From an uncultured Clostridia bacterium (GTDB lineage: Bacteria; Bacillota; Clostridia; TANB77; CAG-508), in the NCBI GenBank assembly GCA_944393305.1, contig CALXZS010000012.1, positions 1 through 15,185 of the forward strand: DNA of 15,185 nucleotides, in the 5' to 3' direction. The first letter of the stretch is position 1. Each line of letters begins with the position of its first letter. This document shows, one piece after another, positions 1 to 6,606 of this stretch. Made by a program: the position numbers and the translations under genes. The notes beneath the pieces are model-generated. The model ran no database searches, was not told where the DNA came from, and was given only the letters and a program-made list of their open reading frames with translations.

Positions 1-215
1 AACTGCAAGTCCAATATTCCTAATTTATCTTCTGGCTTTTCTCTTTGCAATTCTTTCTCATTATTTATTTCTATATTCTTTACTTTTCTTCCTATTAAAG
101 CCTCTACAAAAGCTTTTGTTATTTTGGCATTATTTTTTGTAAATAAACTTTGAAAAACTATATCGTTTTTTGGTTTTAATAGTTGTTGAGTTGTATTTTT
201 ATTTTCATTTTCCAT
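1..215 (-). CDS. Rpn-family recombination-promoting nuclease / PD-(D/E)XK transposase-like protein, N-terminal part
   Basis: The gene runs off the left edge, so only 71 codons are visible. The ATG at 215-213 is preceded by GAGG about 9 bases upstream. The protein begins with a polar Asn/Lys/Gln-rich tail, then a LLKPKNDIVFQSLF block (about residues 13-26), a stretch on an AFVEALIGRKV theme, and ends in EDKLGILDLQ. The KPKNDIVFxxLF opening and the KLGILDL strand are typical of Rpn (RpnA-E, formerly transposase_31) and PDDEXK_2 proteins. In that family the LGILDL region carries the first metal-binding Asp of the nuclease core. Family members are usually 250-350 aa and are often present in many variable copies. 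RpnA-type proteins are DNA endonucleases that promote RecA-independent recombination. The remaining catalytic residues lie outside the window, so activity cannot be judged. The family call is by recognition of a short segment. Confidence 0.72.
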   Translation of the reverse strand, partial: MENENKNTTQQLLKPKNDIVFQSLFTKNNAKITKAFVEALIGRKVKNIEINNEKELQREKPEDKLGILDLQ

Positions 216-242
216 ATTTTAATTCCTCATTTCTTGATTTAA

Positions 243-271
243 ATTATAATATCTGAAATAGGTGTCCCCAA
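243..271 (-). promoter_or_regulatory. Possible promoter of the Rpn-like gene
   Basis: On the minus strand a perfect TATAAT (248-243) lies 17 bases from TTGGGG (271-266), which matches the -35 consensus only in its TTG. It is about 28 bases upstream of the ATG at 215. The -10 is convincing; the -35 is weak. Confidence 0.45.
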
Positions 272-291
272 AAACAGCAAAATTTTTTTTA

Positions 292-320
292 TTGATATTC
301 TAGACTTTTTCATATATAAT
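292..320 (+). promoter_or_regulatory. sigma-A type promoter of nth
   Basis: TTGATA (292-297) and a perfect TATAAT (315-320) are separated by exactly 17 bases. The predicted start, near 327, falls almost on the GGAGG ribosome binding site (327-331), so the 5' leader would be very short. The promoter is back to back with that of the Rpn-like gene. Confidence 0.8.
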
Positions 321-337
321 TACATTGGAGGAAGATT

Positions 338-967
338 ATGAATAAAGATAAAGCAATTTTAATTATACAAAAGTTAAAAAATTATTATCCAGACGCTAAA
401 TGTAGTTTGGATTTTGAAACTCCTTTTCAAATGTTAGTCGCAGTTGTTCTTTCTGCACAATGTACAGATGAAAGAGTTAATAAAACTACTCCTTCTATTT
501 TTTCAAAATATCCAACTGTATATGATTTTGACAAAATGGAACTTAGTACACTTGAAGAATTAATTCACCCATGCGGATTTTATAAAAATAAAGCTAAGAA
601 TTTAAAAGCTGCGGCGAGAACAATTATTGAAAGATATGGCGGTGAAGTTCCTCAAAGTATGGATGAGCTGATGAGTATTCCTGGTGTTGGTAGAAAAAGT
701 GCAAATGTTATTATGCTTGAGGCTTTTCACAATCCTCAAGGAATTGCTGTTGATACTCATGCCAAGAGAATTTCAAACAGAGTTGGTTTTTCAAATGAAT
801 CTGACCCTTTAAAAATTGAGCAAGATTTATTAAAAGTTTTTCCAAAGGAATATTATTATGATGTAAATCATTTGTTAGTATGGCATGGTAGAAATATTTG
901 CAATAGCAGAAGTCCAAAATGTGATGAATGCCCAATAAAGGATTTATGTGAGAATTTTAATTTTTAG
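338..967 (+). CDS. nth: Endonuclease III (DNA glycosylase / AP lyase)
   Basis: Bifunctional base-excision repair enzyme that removes oxidised pyrimidines and cleaves the abasic site by beta-elimination. The 209-aa length matches the family (E. coli Nth is 211 aa). The helix-hairpin-helix reads IPGVGRKSANV (about residues 114-124) and contains the Schiff-base lysine K120. The catalytic aspartate is D139 in GIAVDTHAKRISNR. Four C-terminal cysteines (C188, C195, C198, C204) have the C-x6-C-x2-C-x5-C spacing of the [4Fe-4S] cluster. The ATG at 338 has GGAGG six bases upstream, which fixes the start. It stands alone with its own promoter and terminator, convergent with the rlmN-rpe operon. All key residues are present, so it should be functional. 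Confidence 0.97.
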   Translation: MNKDKAILIIQKLKNYYPDAKCSLDFETPFQMLVAVVLSAQCTDERVNKTTPSIFSKYPTVYDFDKMELSTLEELIHPCGFYKNKAKNLKAAARTIIERYGGEVPQSMDELMSIPGVGRKSANVIMLEAFHNPQGIAVDTHAKRISNRVGFSNESDPLKIEQDLLKVFPKEYYYDVNHLLVWHGRNICNSRSPKCDECPIKDLCENFNF

Positions 968-981
968 CCTTTTTATTTTTA

Positions 982-1009
982 AAATTGTGCAGACACATCT
1001 GCACAATTT
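982..1009. terminator. Rho-independent terminator, probably bidirectional, between nth and rpe
   Basis: A perfect 12-bp inverted repeat (982-993 with 998-1009, core TTGTGCAGA/TCTGCACAA) closes a CACA loop. It is followed on the plus strand by AATTTTTATTATT. On the minus strand it is followed by TTTTAAAAATAAAAA, a poorer U tract. It lies 15 bases after the nth stop and 37 bases after the rpe stop, so it can end both converging transcripts. Confidence 0.88.
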
Positions 1010-1045
1010 AATTTTTATTATTATAACATTTTTTTATAAATTTTC

Positions 1046-1693
1046 TTATTTCATATTTCTTATAGTATATTTATAATCTTTCGAACTTATTATTCCTGTA
1101 CCAGAAACAGCTATTGTAGCACCTGCTTCTTTTACATATTTTGCATTTTCTAGATTTATACCACCATCAACTTCAATTTCTGTATTCAAGTTTCCAATAA
1201 CCTCTTTTGCTTCTTTTATTTTATCTATTGTACTTTCTATAAATTTTTGTCCACCTTTACCTGGTTTAACAGACATTACAAGAAGTACATTGATTTCTGG
1301 TAAAAATTCCTTTATTTCTTCTATTTTTGTTTCAGGATTTATAGCTAGTCCAACTTTACAATCATTGTCCTTTATATATTTTATATATTTATGAACTTCT
1401 TCATTATTTTTACATGCTTCATAATGAAAAGAAATTATATGTGGTGTAAATACTAAATAACTATCTATATATTCTTTTATATTTGAAACCATTAAATGCA
1501 CATCCATTGGAACATTTGTAATTTGATTTAAATATTCTGCATATTTTCTCATTGTTTCTGATGTATCATTTTCAACAAATCTACCGTCCATTACATCTAT
1601 ATGAAAATAGTCCGTATGTGCTACTTCTAAATCATATATTGTTTGAATTATTTTACTCTCTTCTACACTTAAAAGCGATGTTGAAATTTCCAT
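1046..1693 (-). CDS. rpe: Ribulose-phosphate 3-epimerase (divergent)
   Basis: TIM-barrel enzyme that interconverts D-ribulose 5-phosphate and D-xylulose 5-phosphate in the pentose phosphate pathway. Its 215 aa fit the family. Active-site elements seen: HIDVMDG (H31, D33), DVHLMV (H66), SFHYEA (about 88-93), the phosphate-binding loop PGKGGQKF (144-151) and EVDGGI (D176). The usual PNxTxG stretch after VMDGxFV is replaced by ENDTSETM, and the loop reads PGKGGQ instead of PGFGGQ, so this is a divergent member. An exact substrate difference, for example allulose 6-phosphate, cannot be excluded. Its ATG overlaps the rsgA stop by one base (TAATG). AAGGAG, nine bases upstream, lies inside the rsgA end, suggesting translational coupling. 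It is the last gene of the rlmN operon, as in Bacillus relatives. Confidence 0.88.
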   Translation of the reverse strand: MEISTSLLSVEESKIIQTIYDLEVAHTDYFHIDVMDGRFVENDTSETMRKYAEYLNQITNVPMDVHLMVSNIKEYIDSYLVFTPHIISFHYEACKNNEEVHKYIKYIKDNDCKVGLAINPETKIEEIKEFLPEINVLLVMSVKPGKGGQKFIESTIDKIKEAKEVIGNLNTEIEVDGGINLENAKYVKEAGATIAVSGTGIISSKDYKYTIRNMK

Positions 1694-2556
1694 TAATTAT
1701 ATCTCCTTTTAAATTTTTCTTTTAATTCCTCATATATTTTCTTGTAATTTTCATATCTTGATTTTGAAATTTTTTCCTCATCTAATGCAATTTTAACGCC
1801 ACATTCTCTTACATCTTCATAAATATGGCTACATCCTACATATTTGCAATCTGAAATATATGGCACAAATTCTATAAATTCTTTATCTAAATTTGTATAT
1901 TCAATTTCGGTAATGTCAAATGTTGAAAATCCTGGTGTATCTGCAATAAATGTATTTTCTTCTAATTCATATAAAGTTACTGCTGTTGTTGTATTTTTTC
2001 CTCTTTTATTTTTCTCACTAATTAAACCTTCTTCTGTTATATTATCATTAAATAGTCCATTTATTATTGTAGATTTACCAACTCCTGAATTTCCAGAAAA
2101 TACAGTAACATTATTTTTCAAACATTCTTTTAATTTATCCATTCCTATTCTATTTTTTGCTTGCATTTGTATTGTCTTATATCCTACATTACTATACAGC
2201 TTTGCTAATTCATCTGCATTTTCTAAATCACATTTATTAAAAGCTATTATGCTTTTTACACCTAAATTTTCTGCAAAAGCTAATTGTTTATCTAGTAATA
2301 ATATATCCGGTTTTGGTTCTTTCATTGATACAACAAATACAATTTGATCTATATTCGCTATTCTTGGTCTTTTTACATAGTTTTTTCTATCTAAAATTCT
2401 TAATATTACATCATTTTCTATTTCTACTTTATCTCCAACAACAGGAGTTATTTCGTCTTTCTTAAATTTTCCTCTTGCTGTACAAATTTTTATTTCATCT
2501 TTTTCATTTACTACTTTATATTGGTTAGATATATTTTGTATTATTATTCCTTCCAT
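1693..2556 (-). CDS. rsgA: Small ribosomal subunit biogenesis GTPase RsgA (YloQ/YjeQ)
   Basis: Circularly permuted GTPase that checks late maturation of the 30S subunit in the cytoplasm. Order of parts: N-terminal OB fold (about 1-70, starting MEGIIIQNI), the G4 motif NKCD (107-110) ahead of the P-loop GNSGVGKST (155-163), G3 DTPGF (206-210), and a C-terminal zinc knuckle with C237, C242, H244 and C252. G4 before G1 is the hallmark of the permuted family. I place the start at 2556: this ATG has AGGAGT five bases upstream and gives the family-typical opening (287 aa). An upstream in-frame ATG at 2583 would add nine residues but lacks a ribosome binding site. It lies downstream of prkC, but 218 bases separate the two genes and contain the nested-palindrome element. 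It overlaps rpe by one base. Confidence 0.95.
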   Translation of the reverse strand: MEGIIIQNISNQYKVVNEKDEIKICTARGKFKKDEITPVVGDKVEIENDVILRILDRKNYVKRPRIANIDQIVFVVSMKEPKPDILLLDKQLAFAENLGVKSIIAFNKCDLENADELAKLYSNVGYKTIQMQAKNRIGMDKLKECLKNNVTVFSGNSGVGKSTIINGLFNDNITEEGLISEKNKRGKNTTTAVTLYELEENTFIADTPGFSTFDITEIEYTNLDKEFIEFVPYISDCKYVGCSHIYEDVRECGVKIALDEEKISKSRYENYKKIYEELKEKFKRRYN

Positions 2557-2595
2557 TATTACTCCTATTATTTTACAATTCACAAAATATATTAA

Positions 2596-2735
2596 AATTG
2601 TATATTAAAGATTTTATAGTTCCGCGTAAGCGTCCAAACAAGCTGGAAGGATTCCAGCGAAGTGCGTTTGGAGCTGTAAAATTCAAAGAATTTTAGCAGC
2701 GACCGCAAGGAACAAAAAATCTTTAATATACAATT
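2596..2735. repeat. 140-bp nested-palindrome element (MITE-like repeat or multi-branched structured RNA)
   Basis: The outer arms are a perfect 20-bp inverted repeat (2596-2615 with 2716-2735). Inside it: GTTCC/GGAAC (2619-2623/2709-2713), GCG/CGC (2624-2626/2704-2706), then two arms. Arm A pairs TCCAAAC (2633-2639) with GTTTGGA (2666-2672) and encloses a 7-bp hairpin GCTGGAA/TTCCAGC (2642-2648/2652-2658) with loop GGA. Arm B pairs GCTGTAAAATTC (2673-2684) with GAATTTTA-G-CAGC (2688-2700), with one bulged G and loop AAA. The inner part is far richer in G+C than its surroundings, and no plausible ORF is present. ATTAAA occurs at both ends (2591-2596, 2733-2738), a possible target duplication. 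The fold is visible by base pairing; its family and role are unknown to me. Confidence 0.8.
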
Positions 2736-2774
2736 AAATAAATTTAAGTTTGATTACGAATTGTAACAAATTTT

Positions 2775-4757
2775 CTAATCACTTGTTGTATTACTATCGA
2801 AAATTACTTGTCTATTATTTTCTGATTCATCAAAGTTTATTCTTCTTGTTCTTGTATATGAAGAACCTACTTTTACTGTGATTTCATGTGTTCCAGTAGA
2901 TGTATATGTGTATACAAAAGAACTATTGTTTACATCAACATTTTCCTGTGTTCTTTCAGAACCATCTATTAAAATTGTAACATTAGCTGTACTGCTTTGA
3001 TTTTCAGTTTCATTTGTTGTATTTGAATTTTGTGTACTATTTCCCATTATTGATTTTACATTTACAGATATTCTTATTGTTTTATTTTGTTTTTCTATTT
3101 TATTGACAACAATTTCTATTGATGAATTTTTAGCTGTTTCTGTATTTGCATCAATGCTTTGAGAAATTACTTTTCCATCATCTTGGTCTTCATGACTTTC
3201 ATATTTTACTGTTGGATTTAATCCTGCATTTTTTAATGTTGCAGTAGCTGTTCCTTCATCCATTCCGACTACTGTTGGAACTCTTACTTTTTCTGCTCCT
3301 GAACTTATATGAACTGTAACAGAATCTCCAGATTTTACAAGTGTTCCTACTTCTGTATCTTGTCTAATTATATATCCTTGTTGTACTGTATCACTATTTT
3401 CTGTTTCTTCTATTAATGTTATTCCAAGTTCTTCAGCTTTTTCTCTTGCCTCTTCTATTGTTAAACCTTCTAGTTTTGGCAATTCTGCTGTTTCTGGTCC
3501 TTTACTTACTCTTACTGTTATTGTTGAACCTGCATCTATTTTTTCTTCTTTATATTCTGGGTCTTGTGATACTATTTTTCCTTCTTCTACTTCACTACTT
3601 GCAACTTCTTCAACATTTAATTCTAAATCTAAATCATCTGCCATTGTTTGAGCTTCTTCAAGTGTTTTGCCTACAAAGTCTGGCATATCTACTTTTTTTG
3701 TAATTCCACCATCGATTACTATTTTTGTGATTAAAAATACTATAACAAAAAGTAAAATTAGTCCTAATATGATGATTGCTATTTTTGCTTTTGGATGTTC
3801 TGTAAAGAAGTTAGTTTTTGTTTGTACTTCTTCTTTTTTACCTTCATTTATTTGGTCATCAGTTACTGCTTGCATTACTCTTGTATAACCACCATCTTTG
3901 TTTTCTATTATAACAAAGTCTCCATCTGGGTCTTTAAGAGCTGTACTTAAATCATGTAGCATTTCTGTTGCATTTTGATATCTTGCGCTTGGTTCTTTTT
4001 GCATAGCTTTTACTACTATTTGATTAACTGCTGATGGTATTTCTGGATTTATTTCAGCTGGTTCTTTTGGTTCTTCTTGCATATGCTTTAATGCTACTGA
4101 TACTGGTGTATCTGCGTCAAATGGTACTTTACCAGTAAGCATTTCATACATTACAACACCTAGTGAATATAAGTCTGATTTTGCGTCTGTAAATCCACCT
4201 TTTGCTTGTTCTGGTGAGAAATAGTGTACTGACCCTATTGTTGTACCAAATGCAGTTATTGTTGAATTAGAAACTGCTTTTGCTATTCCAAAGTCTGTAA
4301 CTTTTGCTATTCCATCTTCTGTTATTATTATATTATGTGGTTTTATATCTCTATGAACAATGCCCTTTTTATGTGCAAGTTCTAGTGCTGACGCTATTTG
4401 CATAGCAATATTTACTGCCCATTTCCAACTTAAAGTACCTTCACTATTTATTATTTCTTTTAGTGTTTTTCCTTGTATCAACTCCATTACTATGTAATAA
4501 AGATTGTTTTCTTCTTCATGTCCTACATCATATATTGATACAATATTTGGATGTGAAAGGCTTGCTGCTGATTGAGCTTCTGTATTGAATCTTTTTACAA
4601 AGTCTGCGTCAGTTGTAAACTCATCTTTTAAAACCTTAACTGCTACTAATCTATTTAATACATGATCTTTTGCTTTATACACTGTTGCCATTCCACCAAG
4701 TCCAACTTCTTCTAAAATTTCATATCTATTTCCTATTATCTTCCCAATTAAATTCAT
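2775..4757 (-). CDS. prkC: Serine/threonine protein kinase with PASTA repeats (PrkC/Stk1 type)
   Basis: Membrane receptor kinase that senses muropeptides or lipid II and phosphorylates proteins of growth, cell-wall control and spore germination. The kinase domain spans about residues 10-275: glycine loop GLGGMATVY (19-27), ATP lysine K41, HRDIKPHN with catalytic D137 and N142, DFG (155-157), and activation segment TTIGSVHYFSPEQ (172-184) with the autophosphorylatable threonines typical of the family. One membrane helix follows at about 325-348, then three extracellular PASTA repeats (about 356-419, 424-487, 491-552). A Ser/Asn/Thr-rich linker leads to an Ig-like beta domain (about 590-660). 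Length 660 aa is normal. GGGAG lies 11 bases before the ATG, rather far. Its partner phosphatase gene ends 16 bases upstream. All catalytic residues are intact. Confidence 0.96.
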   Translation of the reverse strand: MNLIGKIIGNRYEILEEVGLGGMATVYKAKDHVLNRLVAVKVLKDEFTTDADFVKRFNTEAQSAASLSHPNIVSIYDVGHEEENNLYYIVMELIQGKTLKEIINSEGTLSWKWAVNIAMQIASALELAHKKGIVHRDIKPHNIIITEDGIAKVTDFGIAKAVSNSTITAFGTTIGSVHYFSPEQAKGGFTDAKSDLYSLGVVMYEMLTGKVPFDADTPVSVALKHMQEEPKEPAEINPEIPSAVNQIVVKAMQKEPSARYQNATEMLHDLSTALKDPDGDFVIIENKDGGYTRVMQAVTDDQINEGKKEEVQTKTNFFTEHPKAKIAIIILGLILLFVIVFLITKIVIDGGITKKVDMPDFVGKTLEEAQTMADDLDLELNVEEVASSEVEEGKIVSQDPEYKEEKIDAGSTITVRVSKGPETAELPKLEGLTIEEAREKAEELGITLIEETENSDTVQQGYIIRQDTEVGTLVKSGDSVTVHISSGAEKVRVPTVVGMDEGTATATLKNAGLNPTVKYESHEDQDDGKVISQSIDANTETAKNSSIEIVVNKIEKQNKTIRISVNVKSIMGNSTQNSNTTNETENQSSTANVTILIDGSERTQENVDVNNSSFVYTYTSTGTHEITVKVGSSYTRTRRINFDESENNRQVIFDSNTTSD

Positions 4758-4773
4758 AACTAGATATTCTCCC

Positions 4774-5499
4774 TTACATTATTATTAAAGCTGTAATATT
4801 ATCTAATCCACCTAATTCATTTGCTTTTTTTACTAATTCTTCTGATGGATTTTCCTTACTTTCTTTTATTATTTTAAAGATTTCGTTTTCTGGAACCATA
4901 TTTGTTAGTCCATCTGTACACATTAAAATAATATCACCTTTTATAAATCCTTTTATTGTAGCGTCTGGTTCTATAAATTCAGTACACCCCAATGCTTTTA
5001 CAAGCATATTCTTTTTTGGATGATTAATACTTTCTTCTTTTGTTATTTTTCCTTCATCAACTAATTGTTGCACATAACTGTGGTCTTTTGTTAGCTTTCT
5101 CATAAATTCTTTTCTGATTCTATAAATTCTACTGTCTCCAATATGTGAGATAAATGCTTTGTTTTCATGAATTAAGCATATATCTAAAGTTGTCCCCATA
5201 TTTTTTAAATCTTCGTTTTCTTTAGCCTTTTCATATACTACCATGTTTGCATATATTGAGCTATTTTTTACTAAGCTAAGCAAACTTTCTTTGTCACCTT
5301 TTGAGTTTTCAAAATTGCTTATTATATAATTACTTGCTGAACTTACTGCTAACTTACTCGCAATTTCTCCACCATTATATCCTCCCATTCCATCTGCAAC
5401 AATAAATAGTTTTATTTTGCTTTCTGGACTAGAAGCATAGTAATAATCTTCGTTTATTTGTCTAGCTTTTCCTACATCTGAAGCCATAAAAGCTTTCAT
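4774..5499 (-). CDS. prpC: PP2C-type serine/threonine phosphatase (PrpC/Stp1)
   Basis: Metal-dependent cytoplasmic phosphatase that reverses PrkC phosphorylation. Length is 241 aa, normal for bacterial PP2C. Metal-binding motifs in order: QINEDYYY (E17, D18), FIVADGMGGYNGG (D36, G37), ISHIGDSRIYRI (118-128), ILMCTDGLTNMV (D196) and GLDNITALI (D233, N234). Together these are the complete PP2C set. The start ATG at 5499 is preceded at 7 bases by a perfect AGGAGG (5507-5512) that overlaps the rlmN stop codon. Another ATG at 5503 sits closer to this site but is out of frame and leads nowhere. It lies between rlmN (11 bases upstream) and prkC (16 bases downstream), the classical kinase-phosphatase pair. 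Confidence 0.96.
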   Translation of the reverse strand: MKAFMASDVGKARQINEDYYYASSPESKIKLFIVADGMGGYNGGEIASKLAVSSASNYIISNFENSKGDKESLLSLVKNSSIYANMVVYEKAKENEDLKNMGTTLDICLIHENKAFISHIGDSRIYRIRKEFMRKLTKDHSYVQQLVDEGKITKEESINHPKKNMLVKALGCTEFIEPDATIKGFIKGDIILMCTDGLTNMVPENEIFKIIKESKENPSEELVKKANELGGLDNITALIIM

Positions 5500-5510
5500 T
5501 CATTTTCCTC

Positions 5511-6545
5511 CTATATTTTACTCTTATCTAAATTTTTTCTTCTAAGTTGTCCACATGCAGCTTCTATATCTGAACCTAATTCTCTTCTTATAGTAGCTGT
5601 GATTCCTTTGCTATTTAGATAATCTCTAAATCTTATTATGTTTTCATTTGAACTTTTTATGTATTTTCCGTTTTCTATTTTGTTTATAGGAATTAAATTT
5701 ACATGACATAGCATTCCTTTAAGTAAGTTTATTATCTCGTCAGCGTCTTTTTGGTTATCATTATTATCTTTTGCCAATGCATACTCAAATGATATTCTTT
5801 TATTTGTTTTTTCTATGTAATATTTGCAAGCTTTTATTAACTCTTCTATATTATATGCATCATTTACCGGCATCATACTACTTCTTGTCTTATTATTTGC
5901 ACTATGAAGCGATATTGATAATGTGCATTGTACATTTTCGTCTGCAAACCTGTATATTTTTGGTACTATTCCACTTGTTGAAATACTTATATGTCTTGCT
6001 CCTATATTTAGTCCTTTTTGATTATTTAATATTTTAATTGCATTTATTACATTATCATAATTGTCAAATGGTTCTCCTATTCCCATAAATACAACATTTG
6101 AAATTTTATCTTCTATGTCTTGCTCTATTGCTAATATTTGTTCTACTATTTCTCCACTTGTTAAATTTCTTACAAATGGTATTCCTGTTGATGCACAAAA
6201 CTTACATCCCATTTTGCAACCAATTTGTGATGATACGCATACTGTTTTTCCAAAATGATATTGCATAAGCACTGATTCTATGGCATTTCCATCATTAAGT
6301 CCAAATAGATATTTTTTTGTACCATCTTTTGATTCTAGTTTTTTTACAATGCTAAAGTTGCATATATCATAATTTTGTTTTAATTTTTCTCTTAGTTCTA
6401 ATGATAAATTTGTCATTTCATCAAAACTTTTTACTTTATCTACAAACAACCATTTAAATATTTGTTCTGCTCTAAATGGTTTCTCTCCTAATTGTGTGAT
6501 TTCTTGTTTTAGTTCATCTAAATTATAGTCTTTTATATTTTTCAT
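5511..6545 (-). CDS. rlmN: Dual-specificity 23S rRNA / tRNA adenine-C2 methyltransferase RlmN
   Basis: Radical-SAM enzyme that methylates C2 of A2503 in 23S rRNA and A37 of some tRNAs. Length is 344 aa, typical. An N-terminal helical domain contains EKPFRAEQIFKWLF (21-34). IESVLM (89-94) carries the conserved Glu, E90. The radical-SAM cluster motif is CKMGCKFC (C110, C114, C117), followed by VVFMGIGEPFDNYDN (about 151-165). The C-terminal IEAACGQLR holds C331, the cysteine that forms the covalent intermediate. AGGAGT lies a few bases before the ATG at 6545. It is the first gene of its operon, directly behind a strong promoter. The CxxxCxxC spacing and the C-terminal Cys distinguish it from other radical-SAM proteins. 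Cfr-type resistance methylases share this plan, but the housekeeping operon context favours RlmN. Confidence 0.96.
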   Translation of the reverse strand: MKNIKDYNLDELKQEITQLGEKPFRAEQIFKWLFVDKVKSFDEMTNLSLELREKLKQNYDICNFSIVKKLESKDGTKKYLFGLNDGNAIESVLMQYHFGKTVCVSSQIGCKMGCKFCASTGIPFVRNLTSGEIVEQILAIEQDIEDKISNVVFMGIGEPFDNYDNVINAIKILNNQKGLNIGARHISISTSGIVPKIYRFADENVQCTLSISLHSANNKTRSSMMPVNDAYNIEELIKACKYYIEKTNKRISFEYALAKDNNDNQKDADEIINLLKGMLCHVNLIPINKIENGKYIKSSNENIIRFRDYLNSKGITATIRRELGSDIEAACGQLRRKNLDKSKI

Positions 6546-6561
6546 AAATTACTCCTATTTA

Positions 6562-6590
6562 CTTATATCACATAATTAGTTATTTTTCAA
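6562..6590 (-). promoter_or_regulatory. sigma-A type promoter of the rlmN-prpC-prkC-rsgA-rpe operon
   Basis: On the minus strand TTGAAA (6590-6585) and TATAAG (6567-6562) are 17 bases apart, and TG one base ahead of the -10 makes it an extended -10 promoter. It lies in the 61-base gap between the ATPase stop and the rlmN start, so the operon begins here. I see no terminator hairpin for the upstream operon in this gap, so read-through from the ATPase gene is possible. Confidence 0.8.
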
Positions 6591-6606
6591 TATTTATTTT
6601 GTATTT

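Noticed and set aside
1844..2347. 167-codon plus-strand frame opposite rsgA
   Set aside because: It is the antisense of the intact GTPase domain and has no independent support.
2557..2583. Upstream ATG extending RsgA by nine residues
   Set aside because: No ribosome binding site precedes 2583, whereas AGGAGT is well placed for the ATG at 2556, which also gives the family-typical N-terminus.
2596..2735. CRISPR array or tRNA-like gene in the structured gap
   Set aside because: There is no regularly spaced direct repeat, and the fold has inverted arms with 3-base loops rather than a cloverleaf with an anticodon loop and a CCA-acceptor pattern.
3416..3888. Plus-strand open frames antisense to prkC
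   Set aside because: They lie opposite an intact kinase with all motifs, are low-complexity Leu-rich products of AT-rich antisense, and lack ribosome binding sites.
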